Shown here one piece after another: positions 1 through 9,232 of a stretch of DNA of 64,000 nt. The notes beneath the pieces were generated by a model. The model was not told where the DNA came from. It worked only from the letters and a program-made list of their open reading frames with translations, and did not search any database. Position 1 is the stretch's first letter. Every line of letters starts with the position of its first letter. The stretch covers positions 310,001-374,000 of the forward strand of contig BCGN01000008.1 of assembly GCA_001599295.1 (NCBI GenBank), written 5' to 3'. The translations under genes were made by a program, and so were the position numbers. The DNA comes from Sporopachydermia quercuum. Its lineage: Eukaryota; Ascomycota; Sporopachydermiomycetes; Sporopachydermiales; Sporopachydermiaceae.

Positions 1-1455
1 ATTAGTAGCGAAGAAAACGATGACATTATAATTCACAATCTCACTCGAAATGAATATATAATACAATGTATAGATATATATGATAGATAGAAATCGAAAT
101 CTATAGAATTTACACTATTGAAGGTCGTTTGAAACAAGATGAGTTTCATTCGGCCCAGATCATATCGTAGCATTGAGAGATACTTCAGCTCCAATAAGTT
201 AGCTATATCCATCAAGATCTTTCACTTTTAGATAAGCAATGTAAATCTAACATATCCCAAATTCTTGAGTATTTCAACCAATCAATGTGTTTCTTAACAA
301 TATTATTATGAGGGATGATTAAGAGATGATGTTTCTCAATCGCTATAACCATCAATGATAAGATAAATCGGCAAAGTTCAGTATACGTGAATTCGATGAG
401 CACAATAAGCTCAAGAGTACCTTCGTTTCTTCACTTGACAACCTTTGTGAATCTCTACGGTTTACTACCAGAATAACTATTTCTGTCAACTTACGTAGCT
501 AAGCATGGAATTCAAGAGTTAGGATTCGCACAAACCCCATCATTGATTATTACAAGAAATAACTTGAAGTCGTTCCACTTTAAACTCCCGTCTCTACCCT
601 GACTCTCATAGACACTACTAGTCGAGTTGATTCATTACTACCGGACAGAATCACGTACTCATCAAGTCTCCTATGTTCTTTCTTTCTTCTCTTCCATTGT
701 GTTCATTCACTACGATGCCTCATTTATCGCTTGCATACTCTCAACACGTTGAAGAAGATAATGCGCTTTACGCTTCTGTATATACTTAAGATTTACAATA
801 GTTTTATCTGTAACATTTGCAATACAGTTTTAGTTCTTTATTAAGTTTTGAACTTATATTCAAGCTTAACCTAATATTAAGGTCTCGTTCCGGTATACCA
901 CAAAAAATCAAACCTTCACTACCTATCCTTATCAATCTGGTTAAGCTAAGGTACAGTTTTTTCAATATCTTTATTTTACTAACTTTAATTTAAGTTTGAA
1001 TTCTAACGGACGGTGAAGGAAACCCTGTTTATATCAATATGCGAGTTGAATATTCTACTTTCTACATCTCTTATAAACCACCGCTTCTACTATTTACTAC
1101 TTGGGGCATATATATCTTGGATTATCGGGATATCAACGAAGCAAGTGAATTATCAAATGAAAAATAGAAAGTTATAGTTGAAAATTTCGCTGTGAGAAAT
1201 GCTATAAAAAGAAATTAATATCCAAATAAAGTGAAAAAATATCTGACTGAATTGGGTAACTTTATAGATTTCTTATAATCTTTCATCCTGATTCTCAACA
1301 CTATAGTGAACTATCAGCAATACCTAACAGCAAATCGTACTCTCTCATCCCATACCTAGGTGGATTTATCATAGTCAGGCTGCGCTATACTGTACTGTAC
1401 AGCTGATAAATATCAAAATCAATTGTCAGATATATTGTCACAAGTTCTTCTCATC
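1..1455. other. Intergenic, upstream of MFS transporter gene
   Basis: I find no convincing coding region here on either strand; the longest frames are about 60 codons and look random. It must hold the promoter of the transporter that starts at 1456. It contains a CGG direct repeat with a one-base spacer (CGGACGG, 1007-1013), the kind of half-site pair that Zn2Cys6 factors can bind, and one copy of CTCATCAA at 658-665, a motif that recurs upstream of the next three genes. Both are sequence observations without functional proof. Confidence 0.5.
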
Positions 1456-3054
1456 ATGTCGTCAACAGATCAGAAACCTATACCTGTTGATGTAGAGAAA
1501 ACTCTCTACGTAACCAGTGAGAACTCACTAAGTAATTCAGTTTCAAACTCAACACTAGAAAATGATTTTCTCGCTGCTGAAAATGTTGATTTGGTTGATT
1601 TAAATCATAAGGATAAAGTATTATCTGCCAAAATGTACCTAGTGAATAACGCTCTTGATGAGATTGGATTTACCTGGTATCACTTCAAAATCTTCTGTTT
1701 ATCAGGTATGGGATACGCTGTGGATTCTCAGTTAACAATGTTACAGAGTTTTACTTTAACAGCGGTGAAAAATGAATTTGGGGTTGCGTTTCCAGTATCC
1801 GGTATTATGTTATACTCAGGCTTATTAGTTGGTGCATTACTATGGGGTTTCAGTGCTGATATAATTGGTAGAAAGTTTGCATTTAATACTTCATTAATAT
1901 TTTCTGCTGTATTTGGTTTGATAGTTGGTGGTATGCCAAATTATGCTGGTTATTGTGTTATGGTTTTCTTGACTTCTGCCGGTTCCGGTGGTAATTTGGT
2001 TTTGGACACAGCCGTGTTCTTAGAATATTTACCATTTAAATATCACTGGTTAATGGTTTTCTATGCTTGCTGGTGGGGTATCGGTCAAACAATAGCCGTT
2101 CTTCTGACATGGCCTTTCTTGGCTAACTATTCTTGTGAAAGTGCTGAAAACTGTACTAAATCTAATAATATGGGTTGGAGATACACTTGGATTACAAATT
2201 GTGCCTTGGTGTTTGTTATTGCAATGGCGAGAATCACTGTCATCAAATTTGAGGAAACTCCCAAATTCTTAGTTGGTAAAGGTGAAGATGAAGAAATTGT
2301 TAGGATCTTACAAGGAGTTGCCGAAAAGTACAACCGTAAATGTTCATTGACTGTTGAAAGCTTAGTAAGATGTGGAGATACTAACAACAAAGATCTTGAG
2401 CATAATACTAGATCATTTTCTGGTATTAGGAAGATAATTAAGCATCATTTATCAATTTTATTTTCATCAAAAAAGGTAGCAAGATCAACGATTATGATTA
2501 TTGGTTCATGGACATTATTAGGTATTGCTTATCCTTTATATTATGTTTTCTTACCACAATATTTAGCATCAACGGGTGCAAAATTTGGAGAAAGCAGTAT
2601 ATCAATAACTTATAGAAATTTAACTATTACAAATTTCGTTAGTACTTTTGGCCCAATTATTGCTTCAGGACTATTATTCATACCAAAAGTTGGTCAAAGA
2701 GCTGTGATGGTTATAGGTGCATTGATTACTATGACATTTTTATTTGCTTATACAGCAGTTAGAAATCAAGCACAAAATGTTGGTTTTACCTCGGCCGTGA
2801 ACATTGCGTGCTATATATATTATGGTGTCTTGTATGCTTATACACCAGAAGTTTTACCTTCTGCTGCTAGAAATACTGGTAATTCTATTGCGATGGCTTC
2901 GACAAGATTAATGGGTTGCATGGCTACTATTATTGGTTATTATGCTGACACCACAACTTCAGTTCCAATTTACATATGCGCAGCTGTTTTCGGTGGTTGT
3001 GGTGTACTGGCTATCTTCTTACCCTTTGAACCTTCTGGAAAGAGAACTGTGTAA
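1456..3054 (+). CDS. MFS transporter, SV2/SVOP-like
   Basis: Predicted plasma-membrane transporter of the major facilitator superfamily, 532 aa. The first in-frame ATG is 1456; the open frame runs 33 nt further upstream but without an ATG. About twelve hydrophobic segments are visible. The loop between segments 2 and 3 carries the MFS signature (FSADIIGRK, about residues 132-140), and a hydrophilic central loop of roughly 80 residues separates the halves. The early stretch WYHFKIFCLSGMGY and the glycine-rich GSGGNL segment resemble fungal members of the synaptic-vesicle-2/SVOP-like branch, which import organic acids, sugars or nicotinate-like compounds; the substrate here cannot be told. It precedes a dioxygenase gene on the same strand, which could point to uptake of that enzyme's substrate. 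No intron is seen. The family is fairly sure, the substrate unknown. Confidence 0.85.
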   Translation: MSSTDQKPIPVDVEKTLYVTSENSLSNSVSNSTLENDFLAAENVDLVDLNHKDKVLSAKMYLVNNALDEIGFTWYHFKIFCLSGMGYAVDSQLTMLQSFTLTAVKNEFGVAFPVSGIMLYSGLLVGALLWGFSADIIGRKFAFNTSLIFSAVFGLIVGGMPNYAGYCVMVFLTSAGSGGNLVLDTAVFLEYLPFKYHWLMVFYACWWGIGQTIAVLLTWPFLANYSCESAENCTKSNNMGWRYTWITNCALVFVIAMARITVIKFEETPKFLVGKGEDEEIVRILQGVAEKYNRKCSLTVESLVRCGDTNNKDLEHNTRSFSGIRKIIKHHLSILFSSKKVARSTIMIIGSWTLLGIAYPLYYVFLPQYLASTGAKFGESSISITYRNLTITNFVSTFGPIIASGLLFIPKVGQRAVMVIGALITMTFLFAYTAVRNQAQNVGFTSAVNIACYIYYGVLYAYTPEVLPSAARNTGNSIAMASTRLMGCMATIIGYYADTTTSVPIYICAAVFGGCGVLAIFLPFEPSGKRTV

Positions 3055-4053
3055 AGATAGATAGTAGAAAGAAGCTTAAATTAAAATATTCATCACATTT
3101 CGCACTATCACCAGGTGTCATCTCTCTTTGTCGATAATGATGATGCTTGGTTTATTTACATTTTGTATAAATTTGTTCTATTCTGGTTGTTGTGTTTAGT
3201 TTTATTTTTATTCGTTGTTGTGTTTTTATTATAATCAATAGAAATGAATTCATTCATTCAGACTTCTTATGTTCGGTAGATACTTAGAGAATTTTCAAAA
3301 AGCTTATAACTGAAATTTTCTGATACACAGTGGGAATAAGCATCAAATTTCTCTATACTCATTGATCGCTTTATGAGCAAATTCTTTATTCAGAGCGTTG
3401 TGTAAGTAGCTCAAGCAACTTGAATTGTCAATGAAGCCATAAGATAGATGCAAGCAACGCAATGATTTGGAAACATTAATATCCTGTTCCCAATTTTCAG
3501 ATTAGAAATGAGCAGGTATCAATGATCTTTGAAACATTCAAGTACTATCACGAACTAGGAATAGTAAATATTCTGGCACACGAGTTCCAGGTGTTTTCTC
3601 TCAACTGATTGACACAGTAAACAATGAGGTATATTCACTGGTTCCGCTATGCATATAGTACTTTCACTATTATTAGATGAGATGCTCACTATCAAAAATT
3701 ACCTGATACAGTACTATTATAATTCATCTGTGTCTGATCCGCACACAGCAGGCTAATTTCGGACGAGTTGAATAACAATACAAGCAATTAGTGACTTGGC
3801 TTTTCAATTACGATACACCGATAAATACTTTTTCCTGATTTGTTATTAAACTTCGTATCTCATGCATTTCTTTAATTCTTCCTTGGATTCTAACTCGTCC
3901 TGCTTTGTCAAAGAAATTGCATTGTTCTTCTCAATTATTCATTTCGTAATTACTTTTATGGAAGTTAAGTTGAGCATAGAAATCATATCAGAACATAGCT
4001 GTACTAATTGGAACCAACATCCATGACCGGAAACTCAACAGTGGAACGAAGCA

Positions 4054-4079
4054 AATTGATGAGCAAAAGCTCATCAATT
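4054..4079. repeat. Perfect inverted repeat, 11-bp arms
   Basis: AATTGATGAGC at 4054-4064 and GCTCATCAATT at 4069-4079 are exact reverse complements separated by AAAA. The arms contain the CTCATCAA element found again at 4130. About 0.9 kb upstream of the dioxygenase ATG. It could be a dimeric factor site or a cruciform; it is not followed by a T run on either strand, so it does not look like a terminator. Confidence 0.6.
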
Positions 4080-4170
4080 ATGCTATCATGCTATCAACNG
4101 ATGGGAGTTAAGATACTATAAGATTTCAACTCATCAATGGAATGGCTGATAAGTAAATGAGGATTTGTAG

Positions 4171-4180
4171 CTCGGCCGAG
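4171..4180. promoter_or_regulatory. CGG palindrome, possible Zn2Cys6 factor site
   Basis: CTCGGCCGAG is its own reverse complement and stands out in AT-rich surroundings. It contains CGG and CCG half-sites back to back. Zn2Cys6 regulators commonly bind CGG pairs, and such a regulator is encoded nearby at 6593-9232. The link is inference from motif type and position only. Confidence 0.3.
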
Positions 4181-4979
4181 AGGTATTAGAATTATATACT
4201 TAGCTGTCTCAGTTTAACGTTTGAGAATGAAAATAAGCTTTGCTTAAACTCTTTATCAAGTGAATGGTAGTAGAGGAAATGATAACGTCGAGGAAACATA
4301 CACTTCAACCTGGAAATTATCATAGAACTTTTGCTTTAATTATTAACCTGCGAAATTCTAGTATTCTAACAGTTTTTTTGTTCGAATAAGTTGTGTTTTA
4401 TTTTGATCTAGAATTAAAGGAAACCAGAATACACTTCGTGGCTTGGATTATGGTATCGATTAAGTTAGAGATTAGTACTAAACTTTGTTTGTTCTTCCTA
4501 AAAACCTCGTTTCAGAATTAAACTCAAACTTAAAGACAATTGACTTATTTAGATAAAACTCATCCGAACTAATTGTTTTCCAGAAATTATATCAATCTAT
4601 GAATATATTTCTTTAAACGGATTAATTATTCTATCCGCAGCTTAATAAAATATATATAAAGTAGACGTTATCGGTTACATCAAAAGGGGTAGAATCATCT
4701 AGACCGAATCGTCGCCTGCTATTCATTACTTGTAAAAGGTATCTAGAGAACTGACAATTCGACAGTAGGGGTAACATGGTATTGAAACGATAAATATAAA
4801 TAATGATTATTCTGCTTGAGCTGTCTTAAATTTAATTCACCAAAATAAATACAACATCTAAGGAAATATCCAGCAACTGATCAGGATTTGAGCTATTCTT
4901 GAAGCATCCAAACAACTATCAAGTCGCAACATTTACAATTTACAAAGCTTATAAACTCNCAAATTTGAAATAACTAAAA

Positions 4980-6053
4980 ATGGCTGCCACTGCTGTTGAT
5001 ACCAGGGTCGAGATTCCTGACTATAAGAAGTTTGATAATATTTCACTTCTTCCCAGTCAAAACAACGATACTTATAAATCAGTTGAGTTCAATCCTGATA
5101 TTCATTTGAACTACAAGGCTCATAGTANTAAAATTACAATGGAACAAATGGGCTACCCTTCTGATATTGGAATCAGTGAGATTGGTGGGAGTCTTCCTTT
5201 TCAATTGTTTACTAAGGAAGCAGTTGAAATCATGAGACAAGAAGTACTCCAAAAGGATATTATTGAAGCATATGGTTATGATAAAACCCCTGCTGGTAGA
5301 GACGACAATTTGGCATTTTCAGTAAGAGGATATACCCATAAAACTCCGTTTACCTATCAAGCATGGACTCATCCTTTAACAACTAAAGCAGTTAGTGACA
5401 TGGCGGGAGTGGAATTAGAAATTGTTATGGATTTTGAGGTAGCACATTGCAACATTGATTTACGTATTGATGAGGGCAAGGACGAGGAATCAACTAAATT
5501 GAAGGGTAAAGATGAAATGCCAGCAATTGTTGGTTGGCATAATGATTCTTATCCATTTGTGTGCGTCTTGATGTTATCTGATACTGAAAATATGGTTGGG
5601 GGTGAAACTTACGTCAAGAACTCCAATGGAGAAATTACAACTATTCCTGGTCCAAAGAAAGGTCATGCTTGTGTATTACAGGGCAGATATTTACTTCATT
5701 TGGCCCCCAGACCCGTTTACTACAAGGACAGATTTACTATGGTTACATCTTATCGTCCCAAGAAACCTTTTTTCAAGGACGAAACTGTTTTAACAACTGT
5801 TAGACCTGAAAACCAAAATCCTCCTTATCTTTACAGTGAGTTCTACACAGATTATGTTAAGTATAAAGTTGATTACTTATCTGAGCATTTAGACATAATT
5901 AAGAAAGAGGTTACTGAAAATTATGAGAGAGATCATAAATTTGAAAAATTTGAGACTATGAAGAAGATGCAATACGTTAGAAACGTCATTACAGCTATGT
6001 TAAAGGAAATGGTTGTCCCTGGTGAAGAGGAACAATATAAGGAATACATTTGA
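4980..6053 (+). CDS. Fe(II)/2-oxoglutarate-dependent dioxygenase, fungal family, substrate unknown
   Basis: A 357-aa protein with the iron and 2-oxoglutarate binding motif of the superfamily. His187 and Asp189 (WHNDSYP) give the H-x-D pair, His240 (LLHLAPR) is the likely distal iron ligand, and Arg251 eleven residues later fits the 2-oxoglutarate-binding arginine; VGGETYV between them is the typical strand turn. The N-terminal third (for example GYPSDIGISEIGG) looks like a conserved extension of a fungal-specific group usually annotated only by domain. The C-terminal 80 residues are charged and helical. No signal peptide, so probably cytosolic. ATG at 4980 follows an A-rich leader. One ambiguous base (5128) makes one residue uncertain. 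It lies between a transporter and a transcription factor, so it may act on an imported compound. Confidence 0.85.
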   Translation: MAATAVDTRVEIPDYKKFDNISLLPSQNNDTYKSVEFNPDIHLNYKAHSXKITMEQMGYPSDIGISEIGGSLPFQLFTKEAVEIMRQEVLQKDIIEAYGYDKTPAGRDDNLAFSVRGYTHKTPFTYQAWTHPLTTKAVSDMAGVELEIVMDFEVAHCNIDLRIDEGKDEESTKLKGKDEMPAIVGWHNDSYPFVCVLMLSDTENMVGGETYVKNSNGEITTIPGPKKGHACVLQGRYLLHLAPRPVYYKDRFTMVTSYRPKKPFFKDETVLTTVRPENQNPPYLYSEFYTDYVKYKVDYLSEHLDIIKKEVTENYERDHKFEKFETMKKMQYVRNVITAMLKEMVVPGEEEQYKEYI

Positions 6054-6592
6054 AGGGGGAGAAGAAAAGAAAAGAAAAACCGGAGAGTAAGAACTGAATT
6101 TTATATAGTTGATCTTAAAATTTGATATTTTCATTGAAATTATATAGCTAATTAAAAAGAATATGCTCTAGTCTGTTATTTTGTCAGTAGTTTTAGAAGA
6201 AGATACTACTCAAAACATATTACTTTATCGCCAGTTTTATGAGTTAATTCAATAGAGTAACCAATATAGAAAAGAATGCTTTGCAACAATGCTTTAACTT
6301 CGCAAAGAAATATGTACTACCTGGTTATTTGTTGTGGTAATTTGAGTATTATCACAATTAAAAGTAGGATTTGAATACCACTTTTACTGATCATCCAAAA
6401 CTACCCAAGAAAATAGGTAGAATATTCTGCTACAATCAATCAAATGTTAATATGTTTAGAATTTGTATAAATAACCTCTTTCTATTAATAATCCTAACAC
6501 TCCCTTTATTCTTCCTTCCCATTCCCTTCCCTTCCATTTCCTGTATGAATAATTCTATGTAACTTCACCTATACGTTGATACTGTCGATTTC
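6054..6592. other. Convergent intergenic spacer
   Basis: 3' region shared by the dioxygenase gene (plus) and the Zn2Cys6 factor gene (minus). It is AT-rich with pyrimidine-rich runs (6480-6540). No credible gene; presumably both transcription terminators lie here. Confidence 0.5.
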
Positions 6593-9232
6593 CTAGCTGT
6601 GATTCTCTAAACTAAACAACCTTTTAACTTCCANCGATGTCCATTCAGCATATTTGTAATATGAGTTTTCCTCAATAAAAGTTTTCAACTCTTTGTCTGA
6701 AAATAAATCAGATAGCTCCTCAAAATCATTATCAAAACTTATATCATAAAGGCCTCCTTTTTTCTTTCTTTTCTTCCCTAAGTTTTCATCGTCATCAGCA
6801 GTAACAGCAACATTATCATTGTCGTCATTGTTGTCCTCAATGTCATTATTCTCATCATCAGACTCGAATCTACTACCATTATTTTCTTTACTTCTTGATT
6901 TGCAGTTTTTCTTGGCTTTTGTTGATTTTTTATAAAATTCAGAAGTATCAGGATAGCTGTAATTTGTTAATGGTGTTTCTAATTCAATGACTGAATTACT
7001 GTTTAGTATAACATCCGTTAAAACAAGCTTTTCCCATGGAAAATTGTCAGTAGACAAATCCTCATTCGATACAATCGACCAAACTCGTTCTAGTAATCCA
7101 TTACACCTTGTTGCCAATATACAATTTATATCAAATCTTTTTATGCAATATTTCGCTATGCTAATATGGTCGATTAGCTGTTCAATGAATACAAAAGAGG
7201 ATGAATCTTTCGTAACAGCTGTACTTGATCTTAATCTCAACACTTCAAACGCTAATACGATTGAACAAGTAGCCATTGCTTCAATAATAACCTGCGAGAT
7301 TAAAAAAAAAGATGAAAATTCCCTTGAGCTAATGGTTGTTATAATATCTTTACTTAGTTGAATAGTGCTATCTTTCAATTCATAATAATCTGATTCCTCC
7401 TCATTATTTATCTTATTCATTTTAGTGCCATATTTAATTGATATTTCGTGGACATATATCTTCAAAAACTCAAACTTTAGTAGCACTCTCATATAAAGTA
7501 CTTGTTCTTGACTTAATAATGGTTGTAAATATTCAAACTTATCCCATAATGTGATAACATCATCTCTATAGTGATCAACTACTGACATTGATTCAACCTG
7601 TAAATACTCATCATTGTAATTGCTGATAGAATGTACTAATCTAATTTTATAAAGTCCAAATTGTAATCTCAGAAGCACAATGTTGTTGGAAACATTCATT
7701 TTTTTTAATTCCTCAACCGATTTTGTTTCAACATATTCATAAGGAATTGAAGTTTTGAAAGAATTGAAAGAAGAGATGAATCGTGGATGTTTATTATAGT
7801 TTCTAAGATCATGGCCAATCAACGTCCACCAGATTGCTTTATACGAGTTTAGTTTCTTATTTGGAATTCTGTGGCTATTATAAGTACTGTTCTGTTTCTT
7901 ATCACATGTTTCATTTCCACTATCATCTTCGATATCTTCCACCTCCACTTCATTATCGTCACCATAATCAGGGAGTTGATCGAGCTTTAGTGCTCTTGCA
8001 ATATTAATCATGACTCCTAACTGATTGTAGGAAACATTAGGACTCATAAACATATGACAAAAATTAGTCATTATGCAATAAATCTTCAAAGTTTCAATGG
8101 ATAAAAACCTTGCATACTGAATCTTATATAGACATTCAACTGCTGATCCTCTTAAAATAGTAGCTAAGTTTAATAAGAATTTGTAAGTAACTGGTAAGTT
8201 ACTAGCAATATCTTTCAAAGAGAAACTTATACCTGAACATAAGATCGCGTACCATAAAGCAGTAAATCTGAATATCTCTATAGGTCGATCAAAACTACTA
8301 ACATGTCTTTGCATATACCCTTGCTGACAGAACAAATTATAGTCTTTGATAAATTCTTTATAATCAATAATGCAAGAGATTAAAGGAATATGCTCAAAGG
8401 CCTTTGAAATCGTTAAATCACTAAGCTCTTTGGTGATTCTTTTCAAGAAATAGGGGGCTAGAAGTTCCCAAATTGTTCCTTCAGCATTATTTCCATTCAT
8501 AAAGGCACTCTTGACGAAATTGAATTTTTCACTGTTTAAGGTATTCCATAGAACATAATCGTGTTCGAATCTCTCTTGGAAAGAAGCAGTTATTGAATTG
8601 TCATCAGCAAGCGTTGTGATCAATCCTCTCCAAAGATTATGAGCCGAATGAATAATTAAATCTAACTCACATTTCCTGACTATTATAGAATGTGNTAATG
8701 GTCTGTTTTCATAAAGCTTCAATTTTTGTTTGAGAATTAATATTTCATTCTGTAGCTGTCGGTTGTCATTTTGTAGTTGAACAACATTTGACCTATCGTA
8801 ATACAATTCAGTCGATCTACCCTCTGTATTATCATTGATACAGCTAATACTTCTACTTCTACTCATCTCTTGACATCTGCTATTGATATTAAAATGACTA
8901 CTTGACAACTGGGAGTATAATGCTCTTGCAGCACTATTGGTAGTAGTGTGTTGGTAGTTGTACTGGGGACCAGTTTCGCTACTAGGTAGGTTACAGATAA
9001 GACCTTTGGCAATAACAATTTCTCGTGAGCAAAGATGACTGACACCCTTAGCGATACACTTGTCACAAGGGATCTGTTTGTTGCATTTGATTTTCTTCTT
9101 TTTACAAGAAACACAAGTTTTAGGAGGACGCTGTGTTGCCCGTAACGTGGTAAGAGGAATAGGGTGGGGTTTCGGATTAGGATTACTCATTGACCTTGGG
9201 ATATATTCAGATGTTGCAGTGATGCAGTCCAT
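6593..9232 (-). CDS. Zn2Cys6 fungal-type transcription factor
   Basis: An 879-aa nuclear DNA-binding protein. The start is the first in-frame ATG at 9232; the frame continues 15 nt upstream without an ATG. The zinc cluster has all six cysteines with family spacing: Cys40, 43, 50, 56, 59 and 68. A coiled-coil stretch rich in Leu and Gln follows around residues 150-180 (NDNRQLQNEILILKQKL), the usual dimerisation element, then a long helical middle region that fits the fungal-specific transcription factor domain. Near residues 795-835 lies a very acidic, Asn/Asp-rich segment followed by KKRKKK, a possible nuclear localisation signal. Targets are unknown. It is divergent from the decarboxylase gene across 2.4 kb and next to the dioxygenase gene, so it may be a local pathway regulator. 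I do not recognise a specific ortholog. Confidence 0.88.
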   Translation of the reverse strand: MDCITATSEYIPRSMSNPNPKPHPIPLTTLRATQRPPKTCVSCKKKKIKCNKQIPCDKCIAKGVSHLCSREIVIAKGLICNLPSSETGPQYNYQHTTTNSAARALYSQLSSSHFNINSRCQEMSRSRSISCINDNTEGRSTELYYDRSNVVQLQNDNRQLQNEILILKQKLKLYENRPLXHSIIVRKCELDLIIHSAHNLWRGLITTLADDNSITASFQERFEHDYVLWNTLNSEKFNFVKSAFMNGNNAEGTIWELLAPYFLKRITKELSDLTISKAFEHIPLISCIIDYKEFIKDYNLFCQQGYMQRHVSSFDRPIEIFRFTALWYAILCSGISFSLKDIASNLPVTYKFLLNLATILRGSAVECLYKIQYARFLSIETLKIYCIMTNFCHMFMSPNVSYNQLGVMINIARALKLDQLPDYGDDNEVEVEDIEDDSGNETCDKKQNSTYNSHRIPNKKLNSYKAIWWTLIGHDLRNYNKHPRFISSFNSFKTSIPYEYVETKSVEELKKMNVSNNIVLLRLQFGLYKIRLVHSISNYNDEYLQVESMSVVDHYRDDVITLWDKFEYLQPLLSQEQVLYMRVLLKFEFLKIYVHEISIKYGTKMNKINNEEESDYYELKDSTIQLSKDIITTISSREFSSFFLISQVIIEAMATCSIVLAFEVLRLRSSTAVTKDSSSFVFIEQLIDHISIAKYCIKRFDINCILATRCNGLLERVWSIVSNEDLSTDNFPWEKLVLTDVILNSNSVIELETPLTNYSYPDTSEFYKKSTKAKKNCKSRSKENNGSRFESDDENNDIEDNNDDNDNVAVTADDDENLGKKRKKKGGLYDISFDNDFEELSDLFSDKELKTFIEENSYYKYAEWTSXEVKRLFSLENHS

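Larger units (their letters stand above)
3055..4979. other. Long intergenic region before the dioxygenase gene
   Basis: No coding region is supported. The last 200 nt are A-rich with a TATA-like run (TATAAATATAAATAA near 4793), a typical yeast promoter and leader. Further upstream are an 11-bp perfect hairpin (4054-4079), a tandem ATGCTATC pair just after it, three copies of CTCATCAA or its complement, and a perfect 10-bp CGG-type palindrome (4171-4180). The concentration of symmetric elements suggests a regulated promoter. Confidence 0.5.

Noticed and set aside
6987-7361. 124-codon plus-strand frame
   Set aside because: Fully inside the Zn2Cys6 factor gene on the other strand, with no independent features.
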